Origin: Rubrivivax sp.
GTDB taxonomy: Bacteria; Pseudomonadota; Gammaproteobacteria; Burkholderiales; Burkholderiaceae_C
Direction: 5' to 3'
DNA: 33,060 bases
Assembly: GCA_027491255.1 (NCBI GenBank)
Contig: JAIXWM010000070.1
Location: forward strand, 1 to 33,060
The position numbers and the translations under genes were made by a program. Of this stretch, positions 6,957 to 17,443 are shown piece after piece; position 1 is the first letter of the stretch; the number at the start of each line of letters is the position of its first letter. A model generated the notes under the pieces. It was given only the letters and a program-made list of their open reading frames with translations. It was not told the DNA's origin and did no database searches.

Positions 6957-8888
6957 TCAGGCCGGGGCTGTCGACGCCAGCGCGCGCTCGATGCGGTGCC
7001 GCGGCACGCGCGCCTTCGGCACCGGGAAGTCGAACCACTGCCGCACATCTTCGTCCAGGCCAATACCGTGCATGTAGTTGTAGAGCGCCTTCCTCAGCCC
7101 CACGCCAAGCGCGTCGTGGTCGGTGCCGGTGGGGTCGATGAAGCCGATGTCGTTCTTCGCAAAGCTCACCGGCGGCAGGGGCTGCAGCGTCACACCGTAG
7201 TCCTGCGGCGCGCGGCCCACCGGCGAGTGCACGGTGCAGGCAAAGCGGTGGAAGAAGCCCGACTGGATGCAACCCGCGGCAAAGAGCTGGCGCACGTACT
7301 CCAGCGCGTCCACCGTGTCCTGCACGGTCTGCGTGGGAAAGCCGTACATCAGGTAGGCATGCACCAGGATGCCGGCGTCGCTGAAGCCGCGCGTCACGCG
7401 CGCCACCTGCTCGACCGAGACCCCCTTCTTCATCAGCGCCAGCAGGCGGTCGGAAGCCACCTCGAGCCCGCCCGAGATGGCGATGCAGCCGCTGGCCGCC
7501 AGCTGTTCGCACAGCTCGGGGGTGAAGGACTTCTCGAAGCGGATGTTGCCCCACCAGGAGATGGCCAGACGGCGGCGCTGCAGCTCGGCGGCCAGCGCCT
7601 TCAGCGACTTGGGCGGGGCCGCCTCGTCGACGAAGTGGAAGCCGGTCTGCCCGGTCTCGGCGACGATGGCCTCGATGCGGTCGACCAGCGTGCCGGCGCT
7701 GGCCGCGTCGTAGCGCGAGATGTAGTCCAGGCTCACGTCGCAGAAGCTGCACTTCTTCCAGTAGCAGCCGTGGGCCACGGTCAGCTTGTTCCAGCGCCCG
7801 TCGCTCCAGAGCCGGTGCATGGGGTTGAGCATGTCCAGCAGCGACAGGTAGCGGTCCAGCGGCAGCCCGTCCCAGGTGGGCGTGCCCACGTCCTCGAACG
7901 GCACCTCGGGCTCGACGAAGTTGACGTACTTCACCGCGCCGGTATCGGCATCGCGGCGGTAGGTGCGCACCAGGCGGCTGGCCGAGCGCCGGCCTTCCAG
8001 GTGCTCCAGCAGCGCCAGCAACGGGCGCTCGCCGGCGTCGAGCGTGATGTAGTCGAAGTGGTCGAACACGCGCGGCTCGCTCAGCTCGCGCAACTCGGTG
8101 TTGACGTAGCCCCCGCCGAGCGCCGTGACGATGTGCGGGTGCCGCGTCTTGATGGCCTGGGCGATGCGGAAGGCGGCATAGACCGCCCCCGGAAAAGGCA
8201 CCGAGACCAGCACCAGCGTCGGCCGGTGGCGTTCGATGGCCTGCAGCGTCAGCTGCTGCAGCGTGCGGTCGACCAGGTTCAGGGGCGCGGCCAAGGCCGC
8301 CGCCAGCGGGTCGAAGGTGGGCTGGCTCTGCGCCAGCTGCTCGGCGTAGCGCACGAACTCGAAGCGTGGGTCGACGGCCTCGCGCAGCACGTCGGCCAGG
8401 TCGTTCAGGTACAGCGTGGCCAGGTGGCGCGCGCGGTCGTGCGCGCCCAGGGCGCCGAAGGCCCAGGCCATGGGGTCGCCCCCGTCGGGGTCGACGTAGA
8501 CGTCCAGCGCGGCGAAGCGCGGGCCCTCGGGCAGGAAGCGGCGGCTGCAGATGCGGTGCGCCAGCGTGGCGTCCCGGCCCTGCAGGAAGGCGAGCGTGGG
8601 GCCCAGGGTCTGCCGGTACTCGTCGAACCGTTCATCGAAGGCGTCGACGGCGGCGCTGCGGCCCGCGGCGGGCAGCGCATCGACAGCCGCCTTCAGCTCC
8701 TGCAGGCCGGCGGGCGACAGCAGCTCCAGGATCAGCGCCAGCGCCAGGTCTTCCTGCACCGCCGCCACCCCCCGCGAGCGCAGGAAGCCCGTGAGATAAG
8801 CGGTGGACGGGTACGGCGTGTTCAGCTGCGTCATCGGGGGGATGAGCGACAGCACGCGGGTGGGGGTGGGGGCGGGTGCGGCGGGCAT
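6957..8888 (-). CDS. B12-binding-type radical SAM protein with CX4CX2C cluster motif
   Basis: This 643-residue protein has an N-terminal region resembling the cobalamin-binding Rossmann domain of B12-dependent radical SAM enzymes (VLSLIPPMTQLNTPYPSTAYL near residues 12-32; VSVPFPGAVYAAF; TALGGGYVN near 255-263). The radical SAM core begins at about residue 370. Its cluster ligands are Cys375, Cys380 and Cys383 (GCYWKKCSFCD), a CX4CX2C spacing rather than the classic CX3CX2C. Later motifs (HFVDEAAPP, ISGGLEVASDRLL, VHAYLMYGFPTQT) match the TIM-barrel strands of this group. No DxHxxG cobalamin lower-ligand motif is evident, so base-off B12 binding without it is likely. The reaction is unknown. 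It starts 41 bases after the carboxylase stop, in the same orientation. Confidence 0.8.
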   Translation of the reverse strand: MPAAPAPTPTRVLSLIPPMTQLNTPYPSTAYLTGFLRSRGVAAVQEDLALALILELLSPAGLQELKAAVDALPAAGRSAAVDAFDERFDEYRQTLGPTLAFLQGRDATLAHRICSRRFLPEGPRFAALDVYVDPDGGDPMAWAFGALGAHDRARHLATLYLNDLADVLREAVDPRFEFVRYAEQLAQSQPTFDPLAAALAAPLNLVDRTLQQLTLQAIERHRPTLVLVSVPFPGAVYAAFRIAQAIKTRHPHIVTALGGGYVNTELRELSEPRVFDHFDYITLDAGERPLLALLEHLEGRRSASRLVRTYRRDADTGAVKYVNFVEPEVPFEDVGTPTWDGLPLDRYLSLLDMLNPMHRLWSDGRWNKLTVAHGCYWKKCSFCDVSLDYISRYDAASAGTLVDRIEAIVAETGQTGFHFVDEAAPPKSLKALAAELQRRRLAISWWGNIRFEKSFTPELCEQLAASGCIAISGGLEVASDRLLALMKKGVSVEQVARVTRGFSDAGILVHAYLMYGFPTQTVQDTVDALEYVRQLFAAGCIQSGFFHRFACTVHSPVGRAPQDYGVTLQPLPPVSFAKNDIGFIDPTGTDHDALGVGLRKALYNYMHGIGLDEDVRQWFDFPVPKARVPRHRIERALASTAPA

Positions 8889-8929
8889 GGCTCGGTGGGC
8901 AGGCCCGGCATTCTCGGCGCAGCGGCTGA

Positions 8930-11900
8930 TTACCAGGCGTCCAGGTATGGCGTCACGACGCCCACGCCGGCGGCGCTGGACGCCAACCCCTGCGCAATCC
9001 AGCGCCGGGTCTCGGCCGGGTCGATCACGGCGTCCACCTCGAGCGCCTGCGCCATGTTGATGGCGCTGCCGCGTTCGTACTGCTGCGCCACCAGCCGCCG
9101 GAACAGCGCCTCGCGGTCAGGGCCGTCGGGCACGGCCTCCAGCTCCTTTCTGAAGCCCAGCCGCACCGCGCCTTCCAGGCCCATGCCGCCGAATTCGCCG
9201 GTCGGCCAGGAGACGGTGAACACCGGGGCGTCGAAGCCGCCCACGGCCATGGCCTGCGCGCCCAGCCCGTAGCCCTTGCGCAGCACCACGGTGAAGGCCG
9301 GGACGCGCAGATGCGACGCGGCCATGAACATGCGGCAGGCATGGCGCACCTGGGCCTGCGCCTCGATCTCGGGGCCGACCATGAAGCCAGGGGTGTCGCA
9401 GAGTGAGACGAGGGGCAAGCCATGCACGTTGCACAGCTGCATGAACCGCGCCGCCTTGTCCGCCGCCGCGACGTCGATCGCGCCCCCGAGGTGGTGTGGG
9501 TTGTTCGCGAACACGCCGACAGGGCGGCCTTCCAGGCGCGCCAGTGCCGTCACGATGCCCGCGCCGAAGCCCGCGCGCAACTCGAGCACCGAATCGGTGT
9601 CGAACAGGCCGTGCATCACGGCGCGCACGTCGTAGGCGCGCAGGCGGTTTTCGGGGATGGCGTGGCGCAGCTGCCGGGGGTCGGCGCATTGCCAATCGGT
9701 GGTGCGGCCCTGAAAGTACGCGAGGTACTTCCTGGCGGCCTGAACGGCGGCCGCTTCGTCGGCCACCAGCACATCGATCACGCCATTGGCCGACTGCACG
9801 GCGCTGGGCCCGACCTGCTCCGGCGCGAAGCGCCCCAGGCCCCCGCCCTCGATCATGGCCGGACCGCCCATGCCGATGTTGGTGGCCCGGGTGGCGATGA
9901 TCACGTCGCAGCACCCCAGCAGCGCCGCGTTGCCGGCGAAGCAGCGGCCGTGCACGATGCCGACCACGGGCACCTTGCCCGAGAGCGCAGCGAACTGGCT
10001 GAAGGTGTGGTTGTTCAGGGCCGCGATGACCGGCATGTCGGTGTCGCCCGGACGGCCGCCGCCGCCCTCGGCGAAGAGCACCACGGGCAGGCGCCACTGG
10101 TGCGCCAGCTTCAGCATGCGGTCCTGCTTCTGGTGGTTGCGCAGGCCTTGCGTGCCCGCCAGCACGGTGTAGTCGTAGGCCATCACGACGCAGCGTGACG
10201 CCTCGGTGCCGAAGAGGCCGGCGTTGACGTTGCCGATGCCGGTCACGATGCCGTCGGCCGGCGTATTGGCAATCAGGTCGTCCAGGGTGCGGCGACTCGC
10301 CTGCGCCGCCACGGCGAGCTGCCCGTACTCGATGAAGCGCTCGGGGTGTTCATCGAGCTCGCACAGGTCGGCGACGTTCTCGCGCGCGGTGCGCCCCCCC
10401 TGCGCATGCCGCCGGGCCACCGCCGCCTGGCGCTGCGCATCCAGGGTGAACGCATGGCGGTCGATGACGCGCTGGAGATCGTCACGCAGGGCGTCGAGGG
10501 CGACCTCGACGTGCGCCTGGGCCGGCACCAGCGCCGCGTCCGCCGGGTCCAGACGCACCAGCGGTTGGCCTTCGACGACGAAGTCTCCCGCCACAGCCAA
10601 CAGGGCCGCCACACGACCGGCCTCGGGGGCCTGGACCAGGTGCTCCATCTTCATGGCTTCAAGGACGCCGACCTCGGCACCCGGTGGGACCAGATCGCCC
10701 ACCTGCACCCCGATATGCACCACGCGCCCGGCCATGGGGGCGAGCACGGCGCCGCGCCCGTCGCCGCCGTCCGCAGCGCCCGGCATGGGCTGCGGCCCCT
10801 GCGCAGGGGCTTCGGCGTGCGCGCCGGTCTCGCCCGTCGCGCCAGTCGCCAGGGCGTCGGCCGCTTCCAGGAGCGCTGCGAGGTGCTCCTCGAAGAAGCG
10901 CGTATGGAGGGCCTGGGAGGTGAACTCCTCGCGGGCGGCCAGGACGCGCAGCAGCTGGAGGTTGGTGGCCATGCCCTCGATGCGGCACTCGGCCAGGGCG
11001 CGCTGCGCGCGGCGGCTCGCGTCGGCGAACCGCGGCGACGGGCTGTGCACGATCAGCTTGGCCAGCAGCGTGTCGTAATGCGGCGACGGCGCGAAGCCGG
11101 TGTATCCATGCGTGTCGACGCGAACGCCGGGGCCGCTGGGCAGGTCGAAGCGCCGCAGCGCGCCGCTGGCGGGGCGGGCCTGGCCGTGGACGTCCAGCGT
11201 CTCGGCGTTGATGCGCCACTGGATCGCGAAACCTTGCTGCGCCACGGAGCTGCCGACTGCCAGTCCCAGGTCCGCCAGCGACTGCCCGGCCGCGATGCCG
11301 AGCTGCAACTGGACGAGGTCCAGGCCGGTCACGGCCTCGGTCACGGTGTGCTCGACCTGGAGGCGCGGGTTGGCCTCGATGAAGACGAAGGGCAGCGAGG
11401 CCGACGCCTCGTCGACCAGGAACTCGAACGTTCCCAGGCCGCGGTAAGCCACGCTGCGGGCCATGCGCAAGGCCGCACCGGTGATGGCATGGCGCAGGGG
11501 TTCGGGCAGGCGCGGGCTGGGCGCGATCTCCACGAGCTTCTGGAAGCGCCGCTGCAGCGTGCAGTCGCGATCGCCCAGGCTGACCACCTCCCGGCCGTCG
11601 CCCAGCACCTGGACCTCGACATGGCGGGCCCGGGGCATCAGGCACTCGACGTACACACCGTCGACGCCGAAGGCCGCCCGGGCCTCGGAGCGGCAACGCT
11701 CGTAGGCGCCTGCCAGATCGGCGGCCTGCAGCACGGCGCGCATGCCACGCCCGCCGCCGCCGCCAATGGCCTTCACCATCACGCCCCGGCCTTCGAGTGC
11801 ATGTGCGGCGAAGAACGCCTGCGCATCGTCCAGGGAGACCGCGCCCGGGCTCCCGGGCATCACAGGCACGTCGCACCGTTCGGCCAGGGCGCGCGCCGCG

Positions 11901-12247
11901 GCCTTGTCGCCGAACAGGGCCAGATGGGCCGGCGTGGGCCCGATGAAGGTCACCCCAGCGTCGGCGAAGGCCTGGGCTGCGTCGGCGCGCTCGCTGAGGA
12001 AGCCATAGCCGGGATGCACCGCGTCGCAGCCCTGCTCGCGCGCCACCTGCACCAGTGCGGCGATGTCCAGGTACGCAGCCGGGCCACTGGCCGCCAGGGC
12101 CGCGGCGGCATCGGCAAGCCGGGCGTGCAGGGCCTGTGCGTCGTCGCGCGCGAAAACGGCCACGCTGGCGATGCCTTGGTCTCGCAGCGCGCGCACCAGC
12201 CGTACGGCGATCTCGCCGCGGTTGGCGATCAGAACCTTGTGGATCAT
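8930..12247 (-). CDS. Single-chain biotin-dependent acyl-CoA carboxylase (BC-BCCP-CT)
   Basis: One 1105-residue chain holds all catalytic parts. Residues 1-450 are biotin carboxylase: KVLIANRGEIAVR at the start, HPGYGFLSE, the ATP-grasp glycine loop KAIGGGGGRGMR at 159-170, and EANPRLQVEH with catalytic Arg295. Residues 500-567 are a biotinyl domain with EAMKME and acceptor Lys533. From about 600 to the end is a carboxyltransferase with N and C halves (GGGGRPGD, GHGRCFAGNA-like and TPGFMVGPE regions). This architecture matches the homo-hexameric long-chain acyl-CoA carboxylases described from Mycobacterium and Rhodopseudomonas, which accept a range of acyl-CoAs. It would add CO2 to an acyl-CoA at the expense of ATP. 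It lies 73 bases after the dppC-like permease, and the acyl-CoA synthetase upstream could supply its substrate. The start codon is preceded by only a weak GGAAA. Confidence 0.9.
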   Translation of the reverse strand: MIHKVLIANRGEIAVRLVRALRDQGIASVAVFARDDAQALHARLADAAAALAASGPAAYLDIAALVQVAREQGCDAVHPGYGFLSERADAAQAFADAGVTFIGPTPAHLALFGDKAAARALAERCDVPVMPGSPGAVSLDDAQAFFAAHALEGRGVMVKAIGGGGGRGMRAVLQAADLAGAYERCRSEARAAFGVDGVYVECLMPRARHVEVQVLGDGREVVSLGDRDCTLQRRFQKLVEIAPSPRLPEPLRHAITGAALRMARSVAYRGLGTFEFLVDEASASLPFVFIEANPRLQVEHTVTEAVTGLDLVQLQLGIAAGQSLADLGLAVGSSVAQQGFAIQWRINAETLDVHGQARPASGALRRFDLPSGPGVRVDTHGYTGFAPSPHYDTLLAKLIVHSPSPRFADASRRAQRALAECRIEGMATNLQLLRVLAAREEFTSQALHTRFFEEHLAALLEAADALATGATGETGAHAEAPAQGPQPMPGAADGGDGRGAVLAPMAGRVVHIGVQVGDLVPPGAEVGVLEAMKMEHLVQAPEAGRVAALLAVAGDFVVEGQPLVRLDPADAALVPAQAHVEVALDALRDDLQRVIDRHAFTLDAQRQAAVARRHAQGGRTARENVADLCELDEHPERFIEYGQLAVAAQASRRTLDDLIANTPADGIVTGIGNVNAGLFGTEASRCVVMAYDYTVLAGTQGLRNHQKQDRMLKLAHQWRLPVVLFAEGGGGRPGDTDMPVIAALNNHTFSQFAALSGKVPVVGIVHGRCFAGNAALLGCCDVIIATRATNIGMGGPAMIEGGGLGRFAPEQVGPSAVQSANGVIDVLVADEAAAVQAARKYLAYFQGRTTDWQCADPRQLRHAIPENRLRAYDVRAVMHGLFDTDSVLELRAGFGAGIVTALARLEGRPVGVFANNPHHLGGAIDVAAADKAARFMQLCNVHGLPLVSLCDTPGFMVGPEIEAQAQVRHACRMFMAASHLRVPAFTVVLRKGYGLGAQAMAVGGFDAPVFTVSWPTGEFGGMGLEGAVRLGFRKELEAVPDGPDREALFRRLVAQQYERGSAINMAQALEVDAVIDPAETRRWIAQGLASSAAGVGVVTPYLDAW

Positions 12248-12320
12248 GGTGTTTCCGGGTCTCGTCGGTGGCCTTGCGCCGGCGCCGGCACCAATGCCAC
12301 GGCTGGGGCCGGCCTATCGG

Positions 12321-13223
12321 TCAGAGTTGCTTGCGGGTCGGGTCGAGCGCCACGCGCAGCGATTCTCCGAGCGTGTTGAAGGCCAGTGCCGTCAGCAGGA
12401 TCGCCAGCCCGGGGGCATACATCTGCTGGGGTGCGAGCTCCATGTTCTGGTAGGCGCGCGCCAGCATCGATCCCCAGCTGACGTGAGGCGGCTGCACGCC
12501 GAGGCCCAGGAAGCTGAGACTGGCCTCGGCCAGCAGCGCGCCGGCCAGCAGCAGGGTCACCTGCACGATCACGGGCTGCAGGGTGTTCGGCAGCACGTGG
12601 CGCCAGAGAATGCTCGAGGTCGGCGCGCCGAAGCACCGGGCTGCGTCGACGTACAGCTCGTTGCGCACCACCAGGGCGCGTGCGCGCACGATGCGGGCGA
12701 GCTGCGGCGAAAAGACGATGCCCACGGCGATCATCGAATTGGTGAGTCCGATGCCCAGCGCGCCGGTCACGGCGATGGCCAGCACGATCGCGGGAAACGA
12801 CAGCAAGGTGTCGATCAAGCGCCCGACCATCTCGTCGAAGCGCCCTCCCAGGTAGCCGGCGGCCAGGCCGACAGGCACGCCGAGCACCACGGCCACGGAC
12901 ACCGCGAGGAAGCTGGCAGACAAGGTGAGCGGTGCGCCGTGGATGAGTCGGCTCAGGATGTCACGGCCCAGGTCGTCGGTGCCCAGCCAGTGGGCGGCGG
13001 ACGGCGGGCTCAGCGTGTTGCCCAGGTCCTGGGCGCTGGGTCGGTAGGGGGCCACCCCGTCCGCCGTCAGCGCCAGCAACGCCAGGGTCAGCAAAAAGAG
13101 CAGGCTGGCTGCGGCCCCGGGATCGGCGCGCATCCAGGCCAGGACGCGCTCGAGCCGGCCCGCCAGATGGGGTGGTGCATCCCCGGCCAGGGGGTCGTCC
13201 GCGGGAGTTGTCGGCTCGTTCAC
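12321..13223 (-). CDS. Peptide/nickel-type ABC transporter permease, DppC-like
   Basis: This 300-residue membrane permease has the N-terminal extension and LGTDDLGRDILSRLIHG motif typical of DppC/OppC, and the coupling-helix (EAA) region VDAARCFGAPTSSILWRHVLPN. The family ending is SLSFLGLGVQPPHVSWG...GLAILLTALAFNTLGE. About five to six transmembrane helices are apparent. The GTG start at 13223 overlaps the dppB-like stop as GTGA; an in-frame ATG further upstream would lie deep inside dppB. It should pair with the DppB-like protein to form the membrane channel. Confidence 0.9.
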   Translation of the reverse strand: MNEPTTPADDPLAGDAPPHLAGRLERVLAWMRADPGAAASLLFLLTLALLALTADGVAPYRPSAQDLGNTLSPPSAAHWLGTDDLGRDILSRLIHGAPLTLSASFLAVSVAVVLGVPVGLAAGYLGGRFDEMVGRLIDTLLSFPAIVLAIAVTGALGIGLTNSMIAVGIVFSPQLARIVRARALVVRNELYVDAARCFGAPTSSILWRHVLPNTLQPVIVQVTLLLAGALLAEASLSFLGLGVQPPHVSWGSMLARAYQNMELAPQQMYAPGLAILLTALAFNTLGESLRVALDPTRKQL

Positions 13224-14209
13224 TTCGCGCGCGGGTCGATGACGCCGTACAGCAGGTCGGCGAGCAGGTTGATGAAGACGACGATCAAGACCATCACGAG
13301 CACCACGCCCTGCACGACCGGGAAGTCGCGCGTGAGCGCGCCGTTCACGATGAGCCCGCCCATCCCGGGCACCGCGAAGACGGCCTCGACCACGACGGTC
13401 GCCGCCAGCATGCGGTTGGCCAGCAAGGTGACCACTGTCAGCAGATTCACGCCAACGTTGCGCAGCCCGTGCCGCCAGAGGATCGCGGCCGGGCTCAGGC
13501 CCTTTGCGTGAAGCGTGCGCACCTGCTGCGAAGACGCCAGGTCCACCAGCGAGCTGCGCAATTGCCGCGCCACCTCGGCGACGCCGCCGCAGGCCAGGGC
13601 CATGGCCGGCATGAGCGCGTGGCGGATGGCGTCCAGGGGTTGCTGGCTGAAGCTGACGGCGCCGGTGGCCGGCAACCAACCCAGCTGCAGGGCGAAAAAG
13701 GCGATCAGCAGCATCGCCAGCCAGAAGTTGGGGACGGCCACGCCCAGGGACGCGCCGGCCATGATCAGGCCGTCCAGGCGACGCCCCTGGAACGACGCCG
13801 CGACCAGGCCCAGGGGGATGCCGATGACCACGGCCAGGGCCAGGGCGAGCGTCACGATCAACAGGGTGTGGGGAAGACAGCGCGCGATGGACGTCGCGAC
13901 CGCTTCGCCGGAGATCAAGGAGCGTGACAGGTCACCTTGCAGGGCTTGCCAAAGCCACTGGCCGTACTGCACGAGGAAGGGCTGGTCCAGCCCGTAGAGC
14001 GCCCTGATCTCGGCCAGCCGGGTCTCGCTGGCGTTGTCGCCAGCCAGCGCCATGGCGATGTCGCCCGGCAGGAGCTTCAACAGCCCGAACACCAGGAAGG
14101 TGGCGAGCAGCACCACCGGCAGCGCCTGCAGAAGCCGCCGCGTCAGCAGGTGCTGGCGCAGGCGCCGCCAGGAAGAGGCTGCAGCCACGGGAGCAGGGTC
14201 GCGGCTCAC
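13220..14209 (-). CDS. Peptide/nickel-type ABC transporter permease, DppB-like
   Basis: The 329-residue product has the DppB/OppB pattern: first helix LLQALPVVLLATFLVFGLLKLLPGD split by the family Gly-Asp, then LYGLDQPFLVQYGQWL and GDLSRSLISGEAV. Six helices are predicted, with a cytoplasmic EAA loop (QVRTLHAKGLSPAAILWRHG) and the terminal FAVPGMGGLIVNGALTRDFPVVQG motif. The start is set at the GTG 14209, which overlaps the ATPase stop as GTGA. The in-frame ATGs further up lie inside the dppF-like gene and add a non-family, arginine-rich stretch. Confidence 0.9.
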   Translation of the reverse strand: MSRDPAPVAAASSWRRLRQHLLTRRLLQALPVVLLATFLVFGLLKLLPGDIAMALAGDNASETRLAEIRALYGLDQPFLVQYGQWLWQALQGDLSRSLISGEAVATSIARCLPHTLLIVTLALALAVVIGIPLGLVAASFQGRRLDGLIMAGASLGVAVPNFWLAMLLIAFFALQLGWLPATGAVSFSQQPLDAIRHALMPAMALACGGVAEVARQLRSSLVDLASSQQVRTLHAKGLSPAAILWRHGLRNVGVNLLTVVTLLANRMLAATVVVEAVFAVPGMGGLIVNGALTRDFPVVQGVVLVMVLIVVFINLLADLLYGVIDPRAK

Positions 14210-15185
14210 GTCGGCGCACCCTCGGCTGTGGCGAAATGACAGGCCACGAAGTGACCGGGCCGCAGCTCTCGCCATGCGGGCTCCTCGGTCGAGCACTGTG
14301 GCGTTGCGTGGGCGCATCGGGTGCGGAAGCGGCACCCGGAGGGTGGGGCCAGCGGGCTGGGGATCTCGCCCTCGAGCCGGATCCGGCGCTCGGTGCGCAG
14401 GTGCGCGGGCAGCGGCAGCGGCTCGGCCGACATCAGCGCGCGCGTGTACGGGTGCAGCGGCCTGTCGGCGAGGCTGGCCGTCGGTCCGAGTTCCACGAAC
14501 CGACCCAGGTAGGTGACGGCGATGCGGTCGCTGATGTGCGACACCACCGACAGGTCATGGGTGATGAAGACGTAGGTCAGGCCGAACTCGCGCTGCAGGT
14601 CGGCGAAGAGGTTGAGCACGTCGCCGCGGATCGACAGGTCCAGCGCCGCCACCACCTCGTCGCAGACGATGAGCCGCGGGCGCAGCATCAGCGCGCGCGC
14701 GATGGTGACGCGCTGCTTCTGCCCGCCGGACAGCTGGTGCGGGTAGCGCTGCCCTTGCTCTGCGGTGAGGCCGACCCGGGCCAGGGCCTCGAGCGCGAGC
14801 TTGCGCGCGTCGATGCCCCGGCGTGCACCGCCGGCATATCGCAGCGGCTCGAGCACCGACTCGAGCACCCGCATGCGCGGGTTGAGCGCCGCGTTGGCGT
14901 CCTGGAAGATGATCTGGTAGTCGCGCCGGTGCGCGCGCCGGGCCTCGGCGTCGAGCGAGGTGGGATCGACGCCATCGTGCAGGATGGCGCCGGAAGTCGG
15001 CGCCACCAGCGACACCAGGGCTCGGCCGAGCGTGGTCTTGCCCGAGCCCGACTCGCCGATGATGCCGAAGGTTTCGCCAGCGAAGACTTGGAAGCTGACG
15101 CCATCGACGGCCTTGACCGTCTGCTGTCGGTCCCGGGTCGGGAAGTGCACGCGCAGGTCGCGCACCTCGAGCAGCGGCGATGCCG

Positions 15186-15189
<4 letters not shown>
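14206..15189 (-). CDS. Oligopeptide-type ABC transporter ATPase, DppF-like
   Basis: This 327-residue ATPase has Walker A GESGSGKTT, the signature LSGGQKQR, Walker B LIVCDEVVAALD, and the switch histidine in FITHDLSVV. The C-terminal oligopeptide-transporter extension ends in a cysteine motif (GCRFRTRCAHATPQC) that in relatives binds an iron-sulfur cluster. The Walker B follow-on is unusual: the common CDEPVSALD is CDEVVAALD here, with Pro and Ser replaced, although the catalytic Glu remains. The ATG at 15189 has AGGAGG five bases upstream (complement of 15194-15199) and overlaps the preceding stop as ATGA. Confidence 0.9.
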
Positions 15190-16240
<1,051 letters not shown>

Positions 16241-16244
<4 letters not shown>

Positions 16245-17434
16245 CCAAGCCCCAGCCGCTGCTTCACATCCGGCGGGATCTCCGTGGACCGGTGAGCCGC
16301 CAGATCGAGCATCACCCCGACGATCTCCACGACGGCGTACACGGTGCCTGTGTCGGAGTCCACCAGGTGGTGCGCAAAGCGGATCGACTTGGCGCTGCCT
16401 GAAAGGAATGCAGTTCGCATGGTGACGTTGCAGCCCAGGCCCGGACGCTGCACCACGTCGATCAGGTAGTCCACCGCCGCCACGGTGATGCGCTCGCGCA
16501 GGAAACGCTCGCCTGTCAGCCCGATGGTCGCGAGGTACTGCCGCGCGCCGGTCGAGCACAGGTTGACCAGAGCGCGCAGGCACAGGCGCGCCGATTCGTC
16601 GCAGTCCCAGGCGTCGACCACGGCCATGGCGGTGACCACGGCGCCAGCGTCCGCCTCGGCGCCCGCGCGCGGCGCGGCCGGGGCGCGTGCCTGCGGCAGG
16701 CGGGGCCACTCGCCCGCCAACGACATCAGGCCCTCGAGCGCCGGGCGGTTGCCGTCGGCGCTGCCCACGCCACCCGGTTCGGGCGCGACTCGGGTTTCGA
16801 CGACGCAGGCCAGGGCCCCCGAGGCCAGGTGCACGATGCCGTGAACCAACTCGGCGCCTTGTGTGTCCGCCCGGCGGACACCCGAATGCACCGTCACCAC
16901 GTCACCCCGGAACAGCTCCCGCTTGAAGGTGATGCGGACCTGCGCAATCTGCAGGTGCCTGCCCGCGCCCGGTGTTGCTGCCAGCAGCATCCGGGTCGCC
17001 TCGTCGGCCAGTTCCATGAAGACGCGCACATTGACATGGCCGGCCTGGTCGCAGTCACCAGCGCGCATCGGGCGCATCAACTGCATCTCAGGCAGGGGCA
17101 AGGCCGGCTCGGACGCAGCGGGCGCGGTCGGCATCGGCTCCGTCAGCTGCACAAGAGCCTCCCAGGCCACGCCCTGCGGTCCGTGGATGCTGGCAAGCAC
17201 CCGCTCGGCTTCGCCACCAGGCTCGAGGGTGCAGGTGACGATGTCGCCCAGGCACGGCGCAGCGCTCTGGGTTCGGCGCAGCGTGACCGAACCCAGGTGG
17301 GGCGTCGCACCAGCGGCGTACAGGGCATCGGCGGCGATCGCCGCCGCGCCCTCCAGCGACAGTGCGCCCTGGGCGTCGGTCTGCCCGCTGCCGACGCGGC
17401 CCCGGTACGCAATGGCTCCTCGGACGTTGCTCAT
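16241..17434 (-). CDS. Multi-hotdog acyl-CoA thioesterase-like protein
   Basis: The 397-residue protein appears to hold at least two, perhaps three, hotdog-fold units. A central one at about residues 115-215 contains GHVNVRVFMELADEATRML, a thioesterase-like Asp...Gly-His-Val-Asn pattern, followed by RITFKRELFRGDVVTVHSG. A C-terminal one at about 265-380 has YLIDVVQRPGLGCNV and KSIRFAHHLVD. A degenerate N-terminal one contains EGAAAIAADALYAAGA. Hotdog proteins of this kind hydrolyse acyl-CoA thioesters, or act as hydratases in other branches. It begins 9 bases after the synthetase gene and overlaps the dppD-like start. Activation and hydrolysis encoded side by side may reflect product release, proofreading or a hydratase role. 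The fold is a fair call; the reaction is inference. Confidence 0.65.
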
Positions 17435-17443
17435 GATGCGGTC

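Noticed and set aside
6534..9272. Long open frame on the plus strand opposite the radical SAM gene
   Set aside because: It is rich in Arg/Ala/Gly/His/Gln with no domain pattern, and it lies antisense to a gene with clear motifs. Such frames are expected in DNA of this GC content.
12278..12293. Terminator between the dppC-like gene and the carboxylase
   Set aside because: The GCCGGCGCCGGC palindrome has no loop and no T-run; it is more likely a compositional feature, so read-through is assumed.
10346..12379. Long plus-strand open frame opposite the carboxylase
   Set aside because: It is a complement-strand shadow of the biotin carboxylase and biotinyl domains, with no recognisable fold.
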